A stretch of 37,732 bases of DNA from Fidelibacterota bacterium (lineage in GTDB: Bacteria > Fidelibacterota > Marinisomatia > SCGC-AAA003-L08 > D37C17): NCBI GenBank assembly GCA_002718585.1, contig PBFG01000003.1, forward strand, positions 4,192-41,923, read 5' to 3'. Made by a program: the position numbers and the translations under genes. Positions 1 through 8,409 of this stretch are shown here, piece by piece. Each line of letters opens with the position of its first letter. Position 1 is the stretch's first letter. A model generated the notes under the pieces. The model saw only the letters and a program-made list of their open reading frames with translations, searched no databases and had not been told where the DNA came from.

Positions 1-867
1 TATGAAGAATTACCATCAAATGAGAATATTATTAAAACTTGGTATATGTCTGATTGGATAATAAAAAAAATTGATAGTGATAAAAATTTAGTTACATTGG
101 TAAAAAAAGAATTTAAGGGTATTTTACAAGGATATTTAGGATATTCCGAAAAGAAGGGTAAAAACGTAAGTACACTTATAGGTGAGAGGCTACATATTTC
201 ATTGTTTTTTGGCTTAACAGGTCTAATATTAGGTTATTCTATTTGTATACCTTTGGGTATATGGAAAGCAATTAAAAATGGAAGTCGATTCGATGTTTCA
301 ACAAGTATTGCAGTTTTTGCCGGTTATTCAATTCCAGGGTATATTTTAGGCATTGTACTTTTGGTTTATTTTGGAGGTGATTATTTTCCTCTGCATGGAT
401 GGAGATCTTCAAACTTTAATGAACTTACATTCTTCGGAAAAGTAAAAGATCAGCTGCACCATGCATTTTTACCAATGCTTTGTTATATGATAGGCTCATT
501 TGCTACATTAACAGTTTTAATGAAAAATTCTTTATTAGAAAATTTAAGTCAAGATTATGTTAGAACTGCATTTGCTAAAGGATTGTCAGAAAGAAGGGTG
601 ATTTTTAAACATGCTGTAAGAAATTCATTGATTCCGCTTGCAACTGGGATAGGTGGTATAATAAGCGTATTTCTTGCAGGTTCATATCTGATTGAAAAAA
701 CTTTTGGTATTGATGGATTGGGACTACTTGGATACAGTGCCTTAATTGATAGAGATTATGATATTATCATGGGAACACTTGTCATAAGTGTTTTTATGAC
801 GTTAGTAGGTAATTTAATTTCGGATTTAACTTATGCTCTTGTTGATCCTAGAATAAGGTTTAAATAA
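1..867 (+). CDS. Peptide ABC transporter permease, YejB/DppB type (5' partial)
   Basis: Inner-membrane permease subunit of an oligopeptide importer. The frame is open from base 1, so the start codon and first membrane helix lie outside the window; the ATG at 46 is an internal Met. About 288 residues are visible, against about 310-360 for the family. Several hydrophobic helices are seen, and the cytoplasmic EAA loop that docks on the ATPase is clear near 550-640 (DYVRTAFAKGLSERRVIFKH). The C-terminus ends in the family-typical DPRIRFK. The stop overlaps the ATG of the next permease by one base (TAATG), so the two are translationally coupled. The partner permease resembles YejE, so this is probably YejB-like, but DppB/OppB is possible. 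The substrate-binding protein is not in the window. Confidence 0.9.
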   Translation, partial: YEELPSNENIIKTWYMSDWIIKKIDSDKNLVTLVKKEFKGILQGYLGYSEKKGKNVSTLIGERLHISLFFGLTGLILGYSICIPLGIWKAIKNGSRFDVSTSIAVFAGYSIPGYILGIVLLVYFGGDYFPLHGWRSSNFNELTFFGKVKDQLHHAFLPMLCYMIGSFATLTVLMKNSLLENLSQDYVRTAFAKGLSERRVIFKHAVRNSLIPLATGIGGIISVFLAGSYLIEKTFGIDGLGLLGYSALIDRDYDIIMGTLVISVFMTLVGNLISDLTYALVDPRIRFK

Positions 868-2126
868 TGAATCAAAATATTAATAAATCGGATTCCATAC
901 TCAAGAAAAGATTAAGAAAATTTAAGACAATTAAGAGAGCTTATTATTCTTTGATAATTCTATTTTCTACGTATATTTTTTCCTTATCAGCTACATTTTT
1001 TGTGAATAGTACAGCTTTAATGGTTAAGTACACTAACAACGTATATGACTTAGGTGAAGAATTTGTTGATTTGAATAATAATAAAGTTTGGGATGAAGGA
1101 GAAAGTCATGTTGATGAACCCCAATATTATTATCCATTATTTAAAAAAATATATAAAAACTTAGACTATGAGGCTTCATTTTTTGGTCAAGAATTTATTA
1201 AAGGTAAAAAAAGATTTGGTAAGCCTCACTATAGAATTTTAAAACAACAATTAAAAAACAAAAATAATGGTGATTATGTTATTATGCCTCTATATCCATT
1301 CGATCCATATGAGGAAGTTTTAACAGAATTAGATGAAGATTATACTGATAGTAATAATAATGGAATTTGGGATATTGGAGAACCATTAATCGATAATAAT
1401 AATAATGGTTTGAGAGATGAATATAGGCCGCCAACCGTTCCTGATAGATATCATATAATGGGAACAGATAGTCAAGGAAGAGATGTTTTAGCTAGAGCAA
1501 TATATGGATTTAGAATTTCCATTTCTTTTGCTCTAATAGTTGCAACATTTTCTTATTTGATTGGAATTTCTGTTGGTGCGACTTTAGGATATTTTGGAGG
1601 TAGATTGGATTTATATGGATTGAGATTAATTGAAATATATGCTTCTATTCCATTTTTATTTACAATTATGATTTTATCTACATTTATTAGACCATCATTA
1701 ATGTTATTATCTCTTTTATTAATAATTTTTGGATGGGTGGGAATTACATATTACGTCAGGGGAGAGTTTTATAGAGAAAAGTCAAAAGATTACGTTTCAG
1801 CTGCTGTTGCTATGGGACAGAGTCATTGGAATGTAATGTTTAAGCATATTTTACCAAATGCATTAACACCGGTTGTAACTTATGCTCCTTTTGCATTAAT
1901 TGGGAATATATCTGCATTAGTTTCACTTGATTATTTAGGTTTTGGTTTACAGCCACCTACTCCAAGTTGGGGAGAGTTGATTAATCAAGCTGCTGGCAAT
2001 TTACAGAATTGGCACTTGGTTGTTTTCCCTTTGATTTTTCTTGCAGTCACATTATTCCTTATAACACTAATTAGTGAAGGAGTTAGGGCTGCCTTTGATC
2101 CTAAAATTCACTCAAGACTTAGATAA
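867..2126 (+). CDS. Peptide ABC transporter permease, YejE-like, with EF-hand-like insertions
   Basis: Second permease of the peptide importer, 419 residues against about 340 for E. coli YejE. Helix 1 is near residues 24-47, followed by a long periplasmic loop, then the core entered at HIMGTDSQGRDVLAR (about 196-210), which is shared by YejE/DppC proteins. The EAA loop is DYVSAAVAMGQSHWNVMFKH and the end is EGVRAAFDP. The extra length lies mostly in two insertions in the periplasmic loop. One is at residues 62-83 with a loop at 68-79 (DLNNNKVWDEGE). The other is at 157-185 with a loop at 161-172 (DSNNNGIWDIGE) followed by a half repeat at 176-184. Both full loops carry D, N, N, D and E at EF-hand positions 1, 3, 5, 9 and 12. 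Family assignment is firm; calcium binding is inference. Confidence 0.92.
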   Translation: MNQNINKSDSILKKRLRKFKTIKRAYYSLIILFSTYIFSLSATFFVNSTALMVKYTNNVYDLGEEFVDLNNNKVWDEGESHVDEPQYYYPLFKKIYKNLDYEASFFGQEFIKGKKRFGKPHYRILKQQLKNKNNGDYVIMPLYPFDPYEEVLTELDEDYTDSNNNGIWDIGEPLIDNNNNGLRDEYRPPTVPDRYHIMGTDSQGRDVLARAIYGFRISISFALIVATFSYLIGISVGATLGYFGGRLDLYGLRLIEIYASIPFLFTIMILSTFIRPSLMLLSLLLIIFGWVGITYYVRGEFYREKSKDYVSAAVAMGQSHWNVMFKHILPNALTPVVTYAPFALIGNISALVSLDYLGFGLQPPTPSWGELINQAAGNLQNWHLVVFPLIFLAVTLFLITLISEGVRAAFDPKIHSRLR

Positions 2127-2127
2127 A

Positions 2128-3132
2128 ATGAAAAAAGAAAAACTAATAGAAATACAAGACTTAAAAACATATTTTCATACTGAAGCTGGTACAGCCAAAG
2201 CGGTTGATGGCATTTCTTTTGATATTTATAAAGGGGAAGTTTTAGGAATTGTAGGAGAGTCTGGTTCTGGTAAATCTGTAACTTCACTTTCTATAAATAG
2301 ATTGATTCCGTCCCCTCCAGGAGAAATAGTTAGCGGCAAGGTTATGTATAAGGGAATTAACTTGTTAGATTTGTCATATCGTGAAATGAGAAATTATAGA
2401 GGTAAAGATATTGCAATGATTTTTCAAGAACCAATGACATCATTGAATCCAGTTTTAACAATCAAAACTCAAATGAATGAAATATTAATAAGACATTATA
2501 ATATGACTGATGAAGAAGCTACCACAAAGAGTATTGAATTATTAGATGCTGTTGGAATTCCAAATCCAGAAGATAGAATGAATGAATATCCGCATCAATT
2601 TTCAGGAGGTATGAGACAGAGAGTAATGATTGCAATGGCCTTACAATGTAATCCATCTCTTTTAATTGCTGATGAACCAACTACTGCATTAGATGTAACA
2701 ATTCAAGCTCAAATTCTAGATTTGATGATGGACCTAAAAGACAAAAGAGATGATTCTGCAATTTTATTAATTACTCATGATTTAGCCGTTGTTGCGGAAA
2801 CCTGTGACAGAGTTATAGTAATGTATGGTGGTAAAATTCAAGAGATAGCTGAAATTAATGAATTATTCAATAATCCCTTACATCCTTACACTAAGGCATT
2901 GATGGATTCAATGCCAAAAATGGAATCTAAACAAAAACGTCTCAAAGCACTAAAAGGAATGGTTCCATCATTATTAGAAATGGGTGATGGATGTAAATTT
3001 TGGGGTAGATTTGAACCTTCTAAGTGTGCTTGTGGAGGTACAAATGTAGAACCTGAATTATACGAGGCAAAACCAGGTCATTTTGTTAGATGTAATCCTA
3101 AAATTTTAAAAAATAAAAATGCCAAAAAATAA
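2128..3132 (+). CDS. Peptide ABC transporter ATP-binding protein, OppD/DppD type
   Basis: Cytoplasmic ATPase of the importer, 334 residues. It has Walker A GESGSGKS, ABC signature SGGMRQR, Walker B LLIADEPTTALD and the switch His in ITHDLAVV. The C-terminal tail holds four cysteines (GC, KCAC, VRC), like the tail that binds a 4Fe-4S cluster in some DppD proteins; a cluster here is inference. An upstream in-frame ATG at 2074 lies inside the permease gene. I prefer the ATG at 2128, one base after the permease stop, because the homologous region begins just after it (MKKEKLIEIQDLKTYF). There is no clear Shine-Dalgarno. E. coli YejF is one fused double ATPase; here the two ATPases are separate genes, as in Opp/Dpp systems. 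Confidence 0.93.
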   Translation: MKKEKLIEIQDLKTYFHTEAGTAKAVDGISFDIYKGEVLGIVGESGSGKSVTSLSINRLIPSPPGEIVSGKVMYKGINLLDLSYREMRNYRGKDIAMIFQEPMTSLNPVLTIKTQMNEILIRHYNMTDEEATTKSIELLDAVGIPNPEDRMNEYPHQFSGGMRQRVMIAMALQCNPSLLIADEPTTALDVTIQAQILDLMMDLKDKRDDSAILLITHDLAVVAETCDRVIVMYGGKIQEIAEINELFNNPLHPYTKALMDSMPKMESKQKRLKALKGMVPSLLEMGDGCKFWGRFEPSKCACGGTNVEPELYEAKPGHFVRCNPKILKNKNAKK

Positions 3133-3991
3133 AATTTTAAAAATTAAAAATTTAAACGTTGAGTTCCCAATTTTTGGAGGTATTTTCCAGAAAGAAGTAT
3201 CTGCAGTTCATGCTGTTAAAAATTTTGATTTAGAAATTGAGAAAGGTAAAACCATTGGAATTGTTGGGGAATCAGGTTCTGGTAAATCTACTTTGGGTAA
3301 AGCAATTTTAAATGTTTTAAAACTAACTGCCCCAGATGTAAGAGTTAATGGTGAAATCATGTTCAAATATAAAAATAAGTATTTAAATATATTAAATCAA
3401 GATGCAGAGAAAACTTTGGAGATAAGGCCTTATATTCAAATGATTTTTCAAGATCCTTTTTCATCCTTAAATCCAAGAATGTTGGTAAAAAATATAATTC
3501 AGGAGCCATTAGATATACATACAAATTTGACTATGAAAGAAAAAGATGAAAAAATATTTTGGCTTTTGGATAAAGTAGGTTTATCAAAAGAACAAGCATT
3601 TAGATATCCTCATGAGTTTTCTGGAGGCCAAAGACAAAGGATTGGTATTGCAAGGTCTTTAGCAACAGAGCCTAAAATTATTATTGCAGATGAACCGGTT
3701 TCTGCTCTTGATGTATCCATTCAAGCTCAAGTGATAAACTTAATGATGGATTTACAAGAGGAATTTGATTTAACAATTTTATTTATAGCACATGATTTAT
3801 CTGTGGTAAAACATATTTCTAAAGAAGTTGCTGTTATGTATCATGGTAATTTGGTTGAATTTAATAACATTAATGAGATTTTTAAGAACCCGCAACATGA
3901 TTATACTAAAAGTCTTTTAAATGCAATACCTATACCAAACCCTAAAGGTAGAGAAGAAAGAAAGAAAAAAAGAAAACTAAATACAGACTGA
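3119..3991 (+). CDS. Peptide ABC transporter ATP-binding protein, OppF/DppF type
   Basis: Second ATPase of the importer, 290 residues, overlapping the 3' end of the OppD-like gene by 14 bases. It has Walker A GESGSGKS, signature SGGQRQR, Walker B IIIADEPVSALD and switch IAHDLSVV. It is somewhat shorter than the usual 310-330 residues: the Cys-containing OppF tail is missing and the protein ends in a basic Lys/Arg stretch. It should form the heterodimeric motor with the preceding OppD-like protein. Confidence 0.92.
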   Translation: MPKNKILKIKNLNVEFPIFGGIFQKEVSAVHAVKNFDLEIEKGKTIGIVGESGSGKSTLGKAILNVLKLTAPDVRVNGEIMFKYKNKYLNILNQDAEKTLEIRPYIQMIFQDPFSSLNPRMLVKNIIQEPLDIHTNLTMKEKDEKIFWLLDKVGLSKEQAFRYPHEFSGGQRQRIGIARSLATEPKIIIADEPVSALDVSIQAQVINLMMDLQEEFDLTILFIAHDLSVVKHISKEVAVMYHGNLVEFNNINEIFKNPQHDYTKSLLNAIPIPNPKGREERKKKRKLNTD

Positions 3992-3997
3992 TTTAAA

Positions 3998-5530
3998 ATG
4001 AATAAAAGACTATATTTTATTTTATTTTCTATTATATCTATATTTATTTTTTCTACATGTGCTTCAATTTCTGCTCCTGGTGGAGGTCCAAAAGATTTAT
4101 CTCCTCCAATTCTTTTAAGTAATAAAATTTATCCAAAATCAACTTTAAATATTGAACCTTATCAAAAAATAATTTTGCCGTTTAATGAAAGGCTATATCC
4201 ATCAACTGCTATAAGTGCCATAAGTATTGAGCCTGAAATAAATATATTAATTAAGATTAAAAATAATACTGTAGAAATCAGACCCAAAAAAGAATGGCCA
4301 AAACAATTTAAAATATCTATAAACAGAACTTTAACTGATTATAGTAGAAATAGTTTAAAAAACCCTATTCAAATTCCTTTTTCAAGAGAAAATTCAATTG
4401 CTTTTAATGATATAAAAGGTTCACTATTTAATTTTGATACATTAAATTTTTACCATATTTATTTATTAGATGAAAATTTATCAATAATTTCAAAAACAGA
4501 ATCCAATATAAATGGAAAATTTAATTTTTTAATACAAGATGATGACTATTCTAATAATATAATTCTTGCAATAGAAAAACAATCTTCTGAAAATTTCAAT
4601 GAAGAAATTAGATTTAAAAATTATGGTTTATCTAATCAGCCAATTAATTTTGATAATAATCCCATTTATATTTCAGAACCTTTAAGATTTTTTGATATAA
4701 ATAATATTACTTTAATAAATAAAAATTATGGAGAGATAATTTTAACTAATGGTGAAAAATATTTTTTAATCTTAAATGAACCATTTTTTAAAAAGTTATG
4801 TTTTGATAAAGATAATTATATTTTTAAAAATTATGATTTTAAAGATTCATTAGAAATTAATTTAAAATTATCAAATCAAGTAGAGGAATATGATATTTCT
4901 AACTCTTTTAAATTATTAGAATCAGTAATTGATACTTTACCTCCTTCAATAATTGATAAAAAAAATATTAATAATAATTTTTTTCTACAATTTAGTGAAC
5001 CTATTTATATAGATTCTTTATCTAATCCATTCTATACAATGAACGAAGATTCATTAAAGTTTAATTTAAATTATAATTATGAAAATCCGAGTTTAATTTC
5101 CTTAAGAACATTAGTTAATAATTCTATATATATTGAATGTGATAAAATTAAGGACTTAAATGATAATTTTTTATGCAAAGATATTATCCTATTAAAAACT
5201 GAAGATAAACAAAATAACTTAGAAAATCAGAATTTTGGAAAATTATCTGGTACTATAGATTATAATGGTAAATATGATTTAATCGTAAAAGCAATAAACA
5301 TAAATAATAAAAAAACTTACACTGATTTAATTTCTAATAATAATTTTGTATTTAGTAAATTAGAACCTGGATATTATAAAGTTTGGGTATATGAAAAGAT
5401 AAATTTAGTTAGCGAAGATTATTTTTCAGGAACTTTAGATCCTTTAAAAAAAGCAGCAAAATTTTCTGAATATAAAGAAATTGTTTACATCAGATCAAAT
5501 TGGTCTAACTCAATTTTAATAAATTTTTAA
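3998..5530 (+). CDS. Putative lipoprotein with N-terminal Ig-like (SbsA/Big_5 type) domain
   Basis: A 510-residue exported protein. The N-terminus has a Lys/Arg start and hydrophobic stretch ending in FSTC, so Cys21 is a likely lipidation site. After it comes APGGGPKDLSPPIL and an Ig-like domain with the pattern of Big_5 domains in FCB-group lipoproteins (about residues 35-130, IILPFNERLYP). The rest is Asn/Ile/Lys-rich beta-type sequence with a second similar segment near residue 315 (DTLPPSIIDKK). The C-terminal part (about 415-490) resembles a beta-sandwich module. It follows the ATPase genes by 6 bases and precedes the cytidylyltransferase by 8, so it is probably in the same operon. Function is unknown; a surface or periplasmic role is inferred from the signal. 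Confidence 0.75.
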   Translation: MNKRLYFILFSIISIFIFSTCASISAPGGGPKDLSPPILLSNKIYPKSTLNIEPYQKIILPFNERLYPSTAISAISIEPEINILIKIKNNTVEIRPKKEWPKQFKISINRTLTDYSRNSLKNPIQIPFSRENSIAFNDIKGSLFNFDTLNFYHIYLLDENLSIISKTESNINGKFNFLIQDDDYSNNIILAIEKQSSENFNEEIRFKNYGLSNQPINFDNNPIYISEPLRFFDINNITLINKNYGEIILTNGEKYFLILNEPFFKKLCFDKDNYIFKNYDFKDSLEINLKLSNQVEEYDISNSFKLLESVIDTLPPSIIDKKNINNNFFLQFSEPIYIDSLSNPFYTMNEDSLKFNLNYNYENPSLISLRTLVNNSIYIECDKIKDLNDNFLCKDIILLKTEDKQNNLENQNFGKLSGTIDYNGKYDLIVKAININNKKTYTDLISNNNFVFSKLEPGYYKVWVYEKINLVSEDYFSGTLDPLKKAAKFSEYKEIVYIRSNWSNSILINF

Positions 5531-5538
5531 GTAGAATT

Positions 5539-5976
5539 ATGAATGCAAAAAAAAATATGATTATTTTGTCAGGTGGTTTTGATCCTATTCATAAAGGTCA
5601 TATTAGAATGTTTAAGGAAGCAAGTTTGAATGGGATGGTAGTAGCAGGGTTAAACTCAGATGAATGGTTGATTCGTAAAAAAGGTAAATTTTTTATGCCT
5701 TTTGTTGAAAGAAAAGAAATTTTAGAGTCTATTAAATATATTGATTTAGTAAAAAGTTTTGATGATAGTGACGATACTGCATGTAATTTGATTCATAAAA
5801 TTGATATTGAGTTTTCTGATAAATATAATATTTTTTTTGGTAATGGTGGTGATAGGACAAACCAGACTACCCCTGAGATAAAATTTTGTAATGATAACAA
5901 TATAGATTTAATTTGGGGACTAGGTGGAGGAAAAATCCAATCATCATCTGATTTACTGAAAAATTGGTATAAATAA
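5539..5976 (+). CDS. Adenylyl/cytidylyltransferase-like protein (RfaE2/TagD superfamily)
   Basis: A small cytoplasmic nucleotidyltransferase, 145 residues. GGFDPIHKGH near the N-terminus contains the HxGH nucleotide-binding motif (residues 18-21), and the C-terminus has the SSS motif (GGGKIQSSSDLL) typical of the CTP/ATP transferase fold. A mid-protein GNGGDR...TTPE segment recalls family members of unknown substrate. Members make activated sugars or alcohols such as ADP-heptose or CDP-glycerol; the substrate here cannot be told from sequence. It is the last gene of the importer run, followed by the tRNA gene. Confidence 0.8.
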   Translation: MNAKKNMIILSGGFDPIHKGHIRMFKEASLNGMVVAGLNSDEWLIRKKGKFFMPFVERKEILESIKYIDLVKSFDDSDDTACNLIHKIDIEFSDKYNIFFGNGGDRTNQTTPEIKFCNDNNIDLIWGLGGGKIQSSSDLLKNWYK

Positions 5977-6033
5977 ATTTATTGATATTTTATAAAATCG
6001 TGTAAATTACTTGGTCGTTTTTAAAAAGTATAT

Positions 6034-6107
6034 TCCGGCATAGCTCAGTTGGTTAGAGCAGTGGACTGTTAATCCACGTGTCCCTGGTTCGAGTCCAGGT
6101 GCCGGAG
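6034..6107 (+). tRNA. tRNA-Asn (anticodon GTT)
   Basis: Complete cloverleaf. The acceptor stem TCCGGCA pairs with TGCCGGA, D stem GCTC with GAGC, anticodon stem GTGGA with TCCAC around loop CTGTTAA (anticodon GTT at 6068-6070), and T stem CCTGG with CCAGG around TTCGAGT. The discriminator is G at 6107. CCA is not encoded (GCAA follows). The GTT anticodon makes this a substrate class for queuosine at position 34. Confidence 0.98.
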
Positions 6108-6114
6108 CAAATAT

Positions 6115-6143
6115 AAAACCCCTTGAATAAGAGGGGTTTTTTT
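6115..6143 (+). terminator. Rho-independent terminator after tRNA-Asn
   Basis: AAAACCCCT at 6115-6123 pairs with AGGGGTTTT at 6132-6140 around an 8-base loop, followed by a T run to 6143. It lies 7 bases after the tRNA. Confidence 0.9.
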
Positions 6144-6252
6144 ATGTTATAATTACTTATAAAATATTTGAATACTAAAAGCCTCTTTCTCAAACCTTAT
6201 ATGTTTTGTATATTAAAACGCTATTATAAATAAAATAATTAAAATTTATCTG

Positions 6253-7332
6253 ATGGAAAAAGTAGTATCATACCTTACATTATTTGAATTTATAAAACAA
6301 AATCAAATTGTTTTATTTTTAATTCTAATTTTTTTATCATATCTATTAGCATCAATAATTGATAGAGTTTTCATTTATATTTTAAAAAAAATAGCTTTAA
6401 AAACTAAAAATGATACTGATGATCAACTAATTGAAACCATTCATCCTGCTGTATATAAAACCATACTTTATTTAGGTTTTTATTTTGCGTTTAAAGCAAT
6501 AAATCTTCCACAAGATTTAGATTTTATTGTAAAAAGCTTGATTAAGTCTATAATTGTAATTAACTGGTCTTTAGCAATTTTTAGATCTTTTTTAGTTATT
6601 ATAAATTGGGCTTCAAAAAAAGATGATGATAGCAAGTTTATTAAAAAGAAAACAATACCCTTATTTGATAATCTAGGTAAAATAATAATTTTTCTATTTT
6701 CAGTTTATTTTCTTATGCTTTGTTGGGGAATTAATGTTACAGCATGGATTGCATCAGCAGGTATTATAAGTGTTGTACTTGGATTCGCGGCAAAAGATAC
6801 ATTGGGTAATTTATTTGCAGGTATTTTCATAATGGCAGATAGTCCATATAAGGAAGGTGATTATATAAATTTAGATTCAGGTGAGAGAGGCTATGTTAGA
6901 GATATTGGAATTAGAAGTACACGTATACAAACCAGAGATGATATAGAAATAACGATACCTAACTCAGTTATAGCAAATTCTAAAATTATTAATGAAAGTG
7001 GAGGTACTCATGAAAAAGAAAGAATTAGAATTACTGTTGAAGTTGCTTATGGTACTGAAGTTGATAAAGTAAAAAATATAATGAACGAAATTGCTATATC
7101 ATCAGAAAATGTATGTAAAAAACCACATCCCAGAGTAAGATTCAGAGAATTTGCTGCATCAGGTCTAAAATTCCAATTGCTAGCATGGATAGAAAAGCCT
7201 GAATTTAGAGGCAGAGTAATAGATGAACTTTCAACTTTAATTTATAATGCGTTTAATGATAATGGAATTGAAATACCGTTCCCACAACGGACCATTCACA
7301 TAAAAAAAACTGATTTATTATCTGATAAATAA
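6253..7332 (+). CDS. Small-conductance mechanosensitive channel, MscS family
   Basis: Inner-membrane osmotic release channel, 359 residues. Three or four N-terminal hydrophobic helices are followed by a Gly/Ala-rich pore helix (ASAGIISVVLGFAAKDTLGN) and the MscS beta domain (YKEGDYINLDSGERGYV, then IPNSVIANSKI). The cytoplasmic alpha-beta domain ends in PFPQRTIHI. The stop TAA abuts the ATG of the Rieske gene in the same frame with no gap, suggesting cotranscription. The 109 bases upstream are AT-rich and follow the tRNA terminator; I cannot place a convincing promoter in them. Confidence 0.93.
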   Translation: MEKVVSYLTLFEFIKQNQIVLFLILIFLSYLLASIIDRVFIYILKKIALKTKNDTDDQLIETIHPAVYKTILYLGFYFAFKAINLPQDLDFIVKSLIKSIIVINWSLAIFRSFLVIINWASKKDDDSKFIKKKTIPLFDNLGKIIIFLFSVYFLMLCWGINVTAWIASAGIISVVLGFAAKDTLGNLFAGIFIMADSPYKEGDYINLDSGERGYVRDIGIRSTRIQTRDDIEITIPNSVIANSKIINESGGTHEKERIRITVEVAYGTEVDKVKNIMNEIAISSENVCKKPHPRVRFREFAASGLKFQLLAWIEKPEFRGRVIDELSTLIYNAFNDNGIEIPFPQRTIHIKKTDLLSDK

Positions 7333-8409
7333 ATGTTAGAAAAAATATTTATTGATAAAGATATTAGTTTAGCTCAAACAATGCCATCTTATTTTTATTT
7401 GAAATCAGAATATTATGATTTATCAATAGAAAAAATATTTAAAAATAGCTGGCAATTCATTACAGATATTAATTCATTAAAATCAAAAATTCATCCATTT
7501 ACTTTACTCAATCACTCATTAAACGAACCTTTAATTTTAACTAAGAAAGATAATGAGTTTATTTGTTTAAGTAATGTTTGTCCTCACAGAGGAAGTTTGT
7601 TATGTCAGAACGAAACTAATGCTAGAAATATAAGATGTCAATATCATGGTAGAGTGTTTGACTTAGAAGGTCGAATGTTATCTGCTCCTGGATTCAATAA
7701 GGTTAAAAATTTTCCTTTGGAGTCTGATCATTTGACTCAATTATCATTAAAAAAATGGAAGAATTTTATTTTTATATCATTAAATCCAAAAATAGATATA
7801 TCAGAGATAACTAAAGATATAAATGAAAGATTAGGTTGGTATCCATTTGAACAATTGAATTTTGATAACTCTGCTTCAAATGAATATATCATTGATGTAC
7901 ATTGGTCATTATATTGTGAAAATTATTTAGAAGGTTTTCATGTTTCTTTTGTACACAAAGGACTTAATGATGATATTGAGCTAGATTCTTATAAAACGAA
8001 AACTCTAGAAAATGGAGTTCTCCAATATACTCTTTCAAAAACAAAAAAAAATGCCCTTAAGATTCCTAATGGCTTTTTAGATAGTAATGAATATATTTAT
8101 GCATACTATTATTGGATTTTTCCAAATGTAATGTTGAATTTTTATAATTGGGGTATTTCAATCAATATAATTGAACCAATAAATAAAGAAAAAACAAAAA
8201 TTAGATTTTTATCTTATCCAATAAACGGTAAAAAACAACCCTCAAACTCCGGTGCTAGTTTGGACAAGGTTGAAAAAGAAGATCAAGATATTGTCTTAAG
8301 TGTTCAAAAAGGTATTAAATCAAAATTTTATGATAGAGGAAGATATTCGTCACAACATGAGATAGGTGTACATCATTTTCATAGATTGATATGCAAGGCA
8401 ATAAATTAA
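7333..8409 (+). CDS. Rieske non-heme iron oxygenase, alpha-subunit type
   Basis: Aromatic-ring-hydroxylating/choline-monooxygenase-type oxygenase, 358 residues. The Rieske 2Fe-2S motif is C83-P-H85-R with C102-Q-Y-H105-G. The catalytic iron site is ENYLEGFHVSFVH (H203, H208), and the third carboxylate ligand is probably in KEDQDIV near residue 315. No reductase or ferredoxin gene is nearby, so the electron donor must be elsewhere. It starts directly after the mscS stop, and its last 19 bases overlap the glycosyltransferase gene, implying coupling to tRNA glycosylation or a shared operon. Substrate unknown. The overall pattern resembles the choline/carnitine oxygenase branch, a weak guess. Confidence 0.9.
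   Translation: MLEKIFIDKDISLAQTMPSYFYLKSEYYDLSIEKIFKNSWQFITDINSLKSKIHPFTLLNHSLNEPLILTKKDNEFICLSNVCPHRGSLLCQNETNARNIRCQYHGRVFDLEGRMLSAPGFNKVKNFPLESDHLTQLSLKKWKNFIFISLNPKIDISEITKDINERLGWYPFEQLNFDNSASNEYIIDVHWSLYCENYLEGFHVSFVHKGLNDDIELDSYKTKTLENGVLQYTLSKTKKNALKIPNGFLDSNEYIYAYYYWIFPNVMLNFYNWGISINIIEPINKEKTKIRFLSYPINGKKQPSNSGASLDKVEKEDQDIVLSVQKGIKSKFYDRGRYSSQHEIGVHHFHRLICKAIN

Noticed and set aside
2074-2127. Upstream ATG that would extend the OppD-like protein by 18 residues
   Set aside because: It lies within the permease gene and the added residues do not match the family; the ATG at 2128 fits the family N-terminus.
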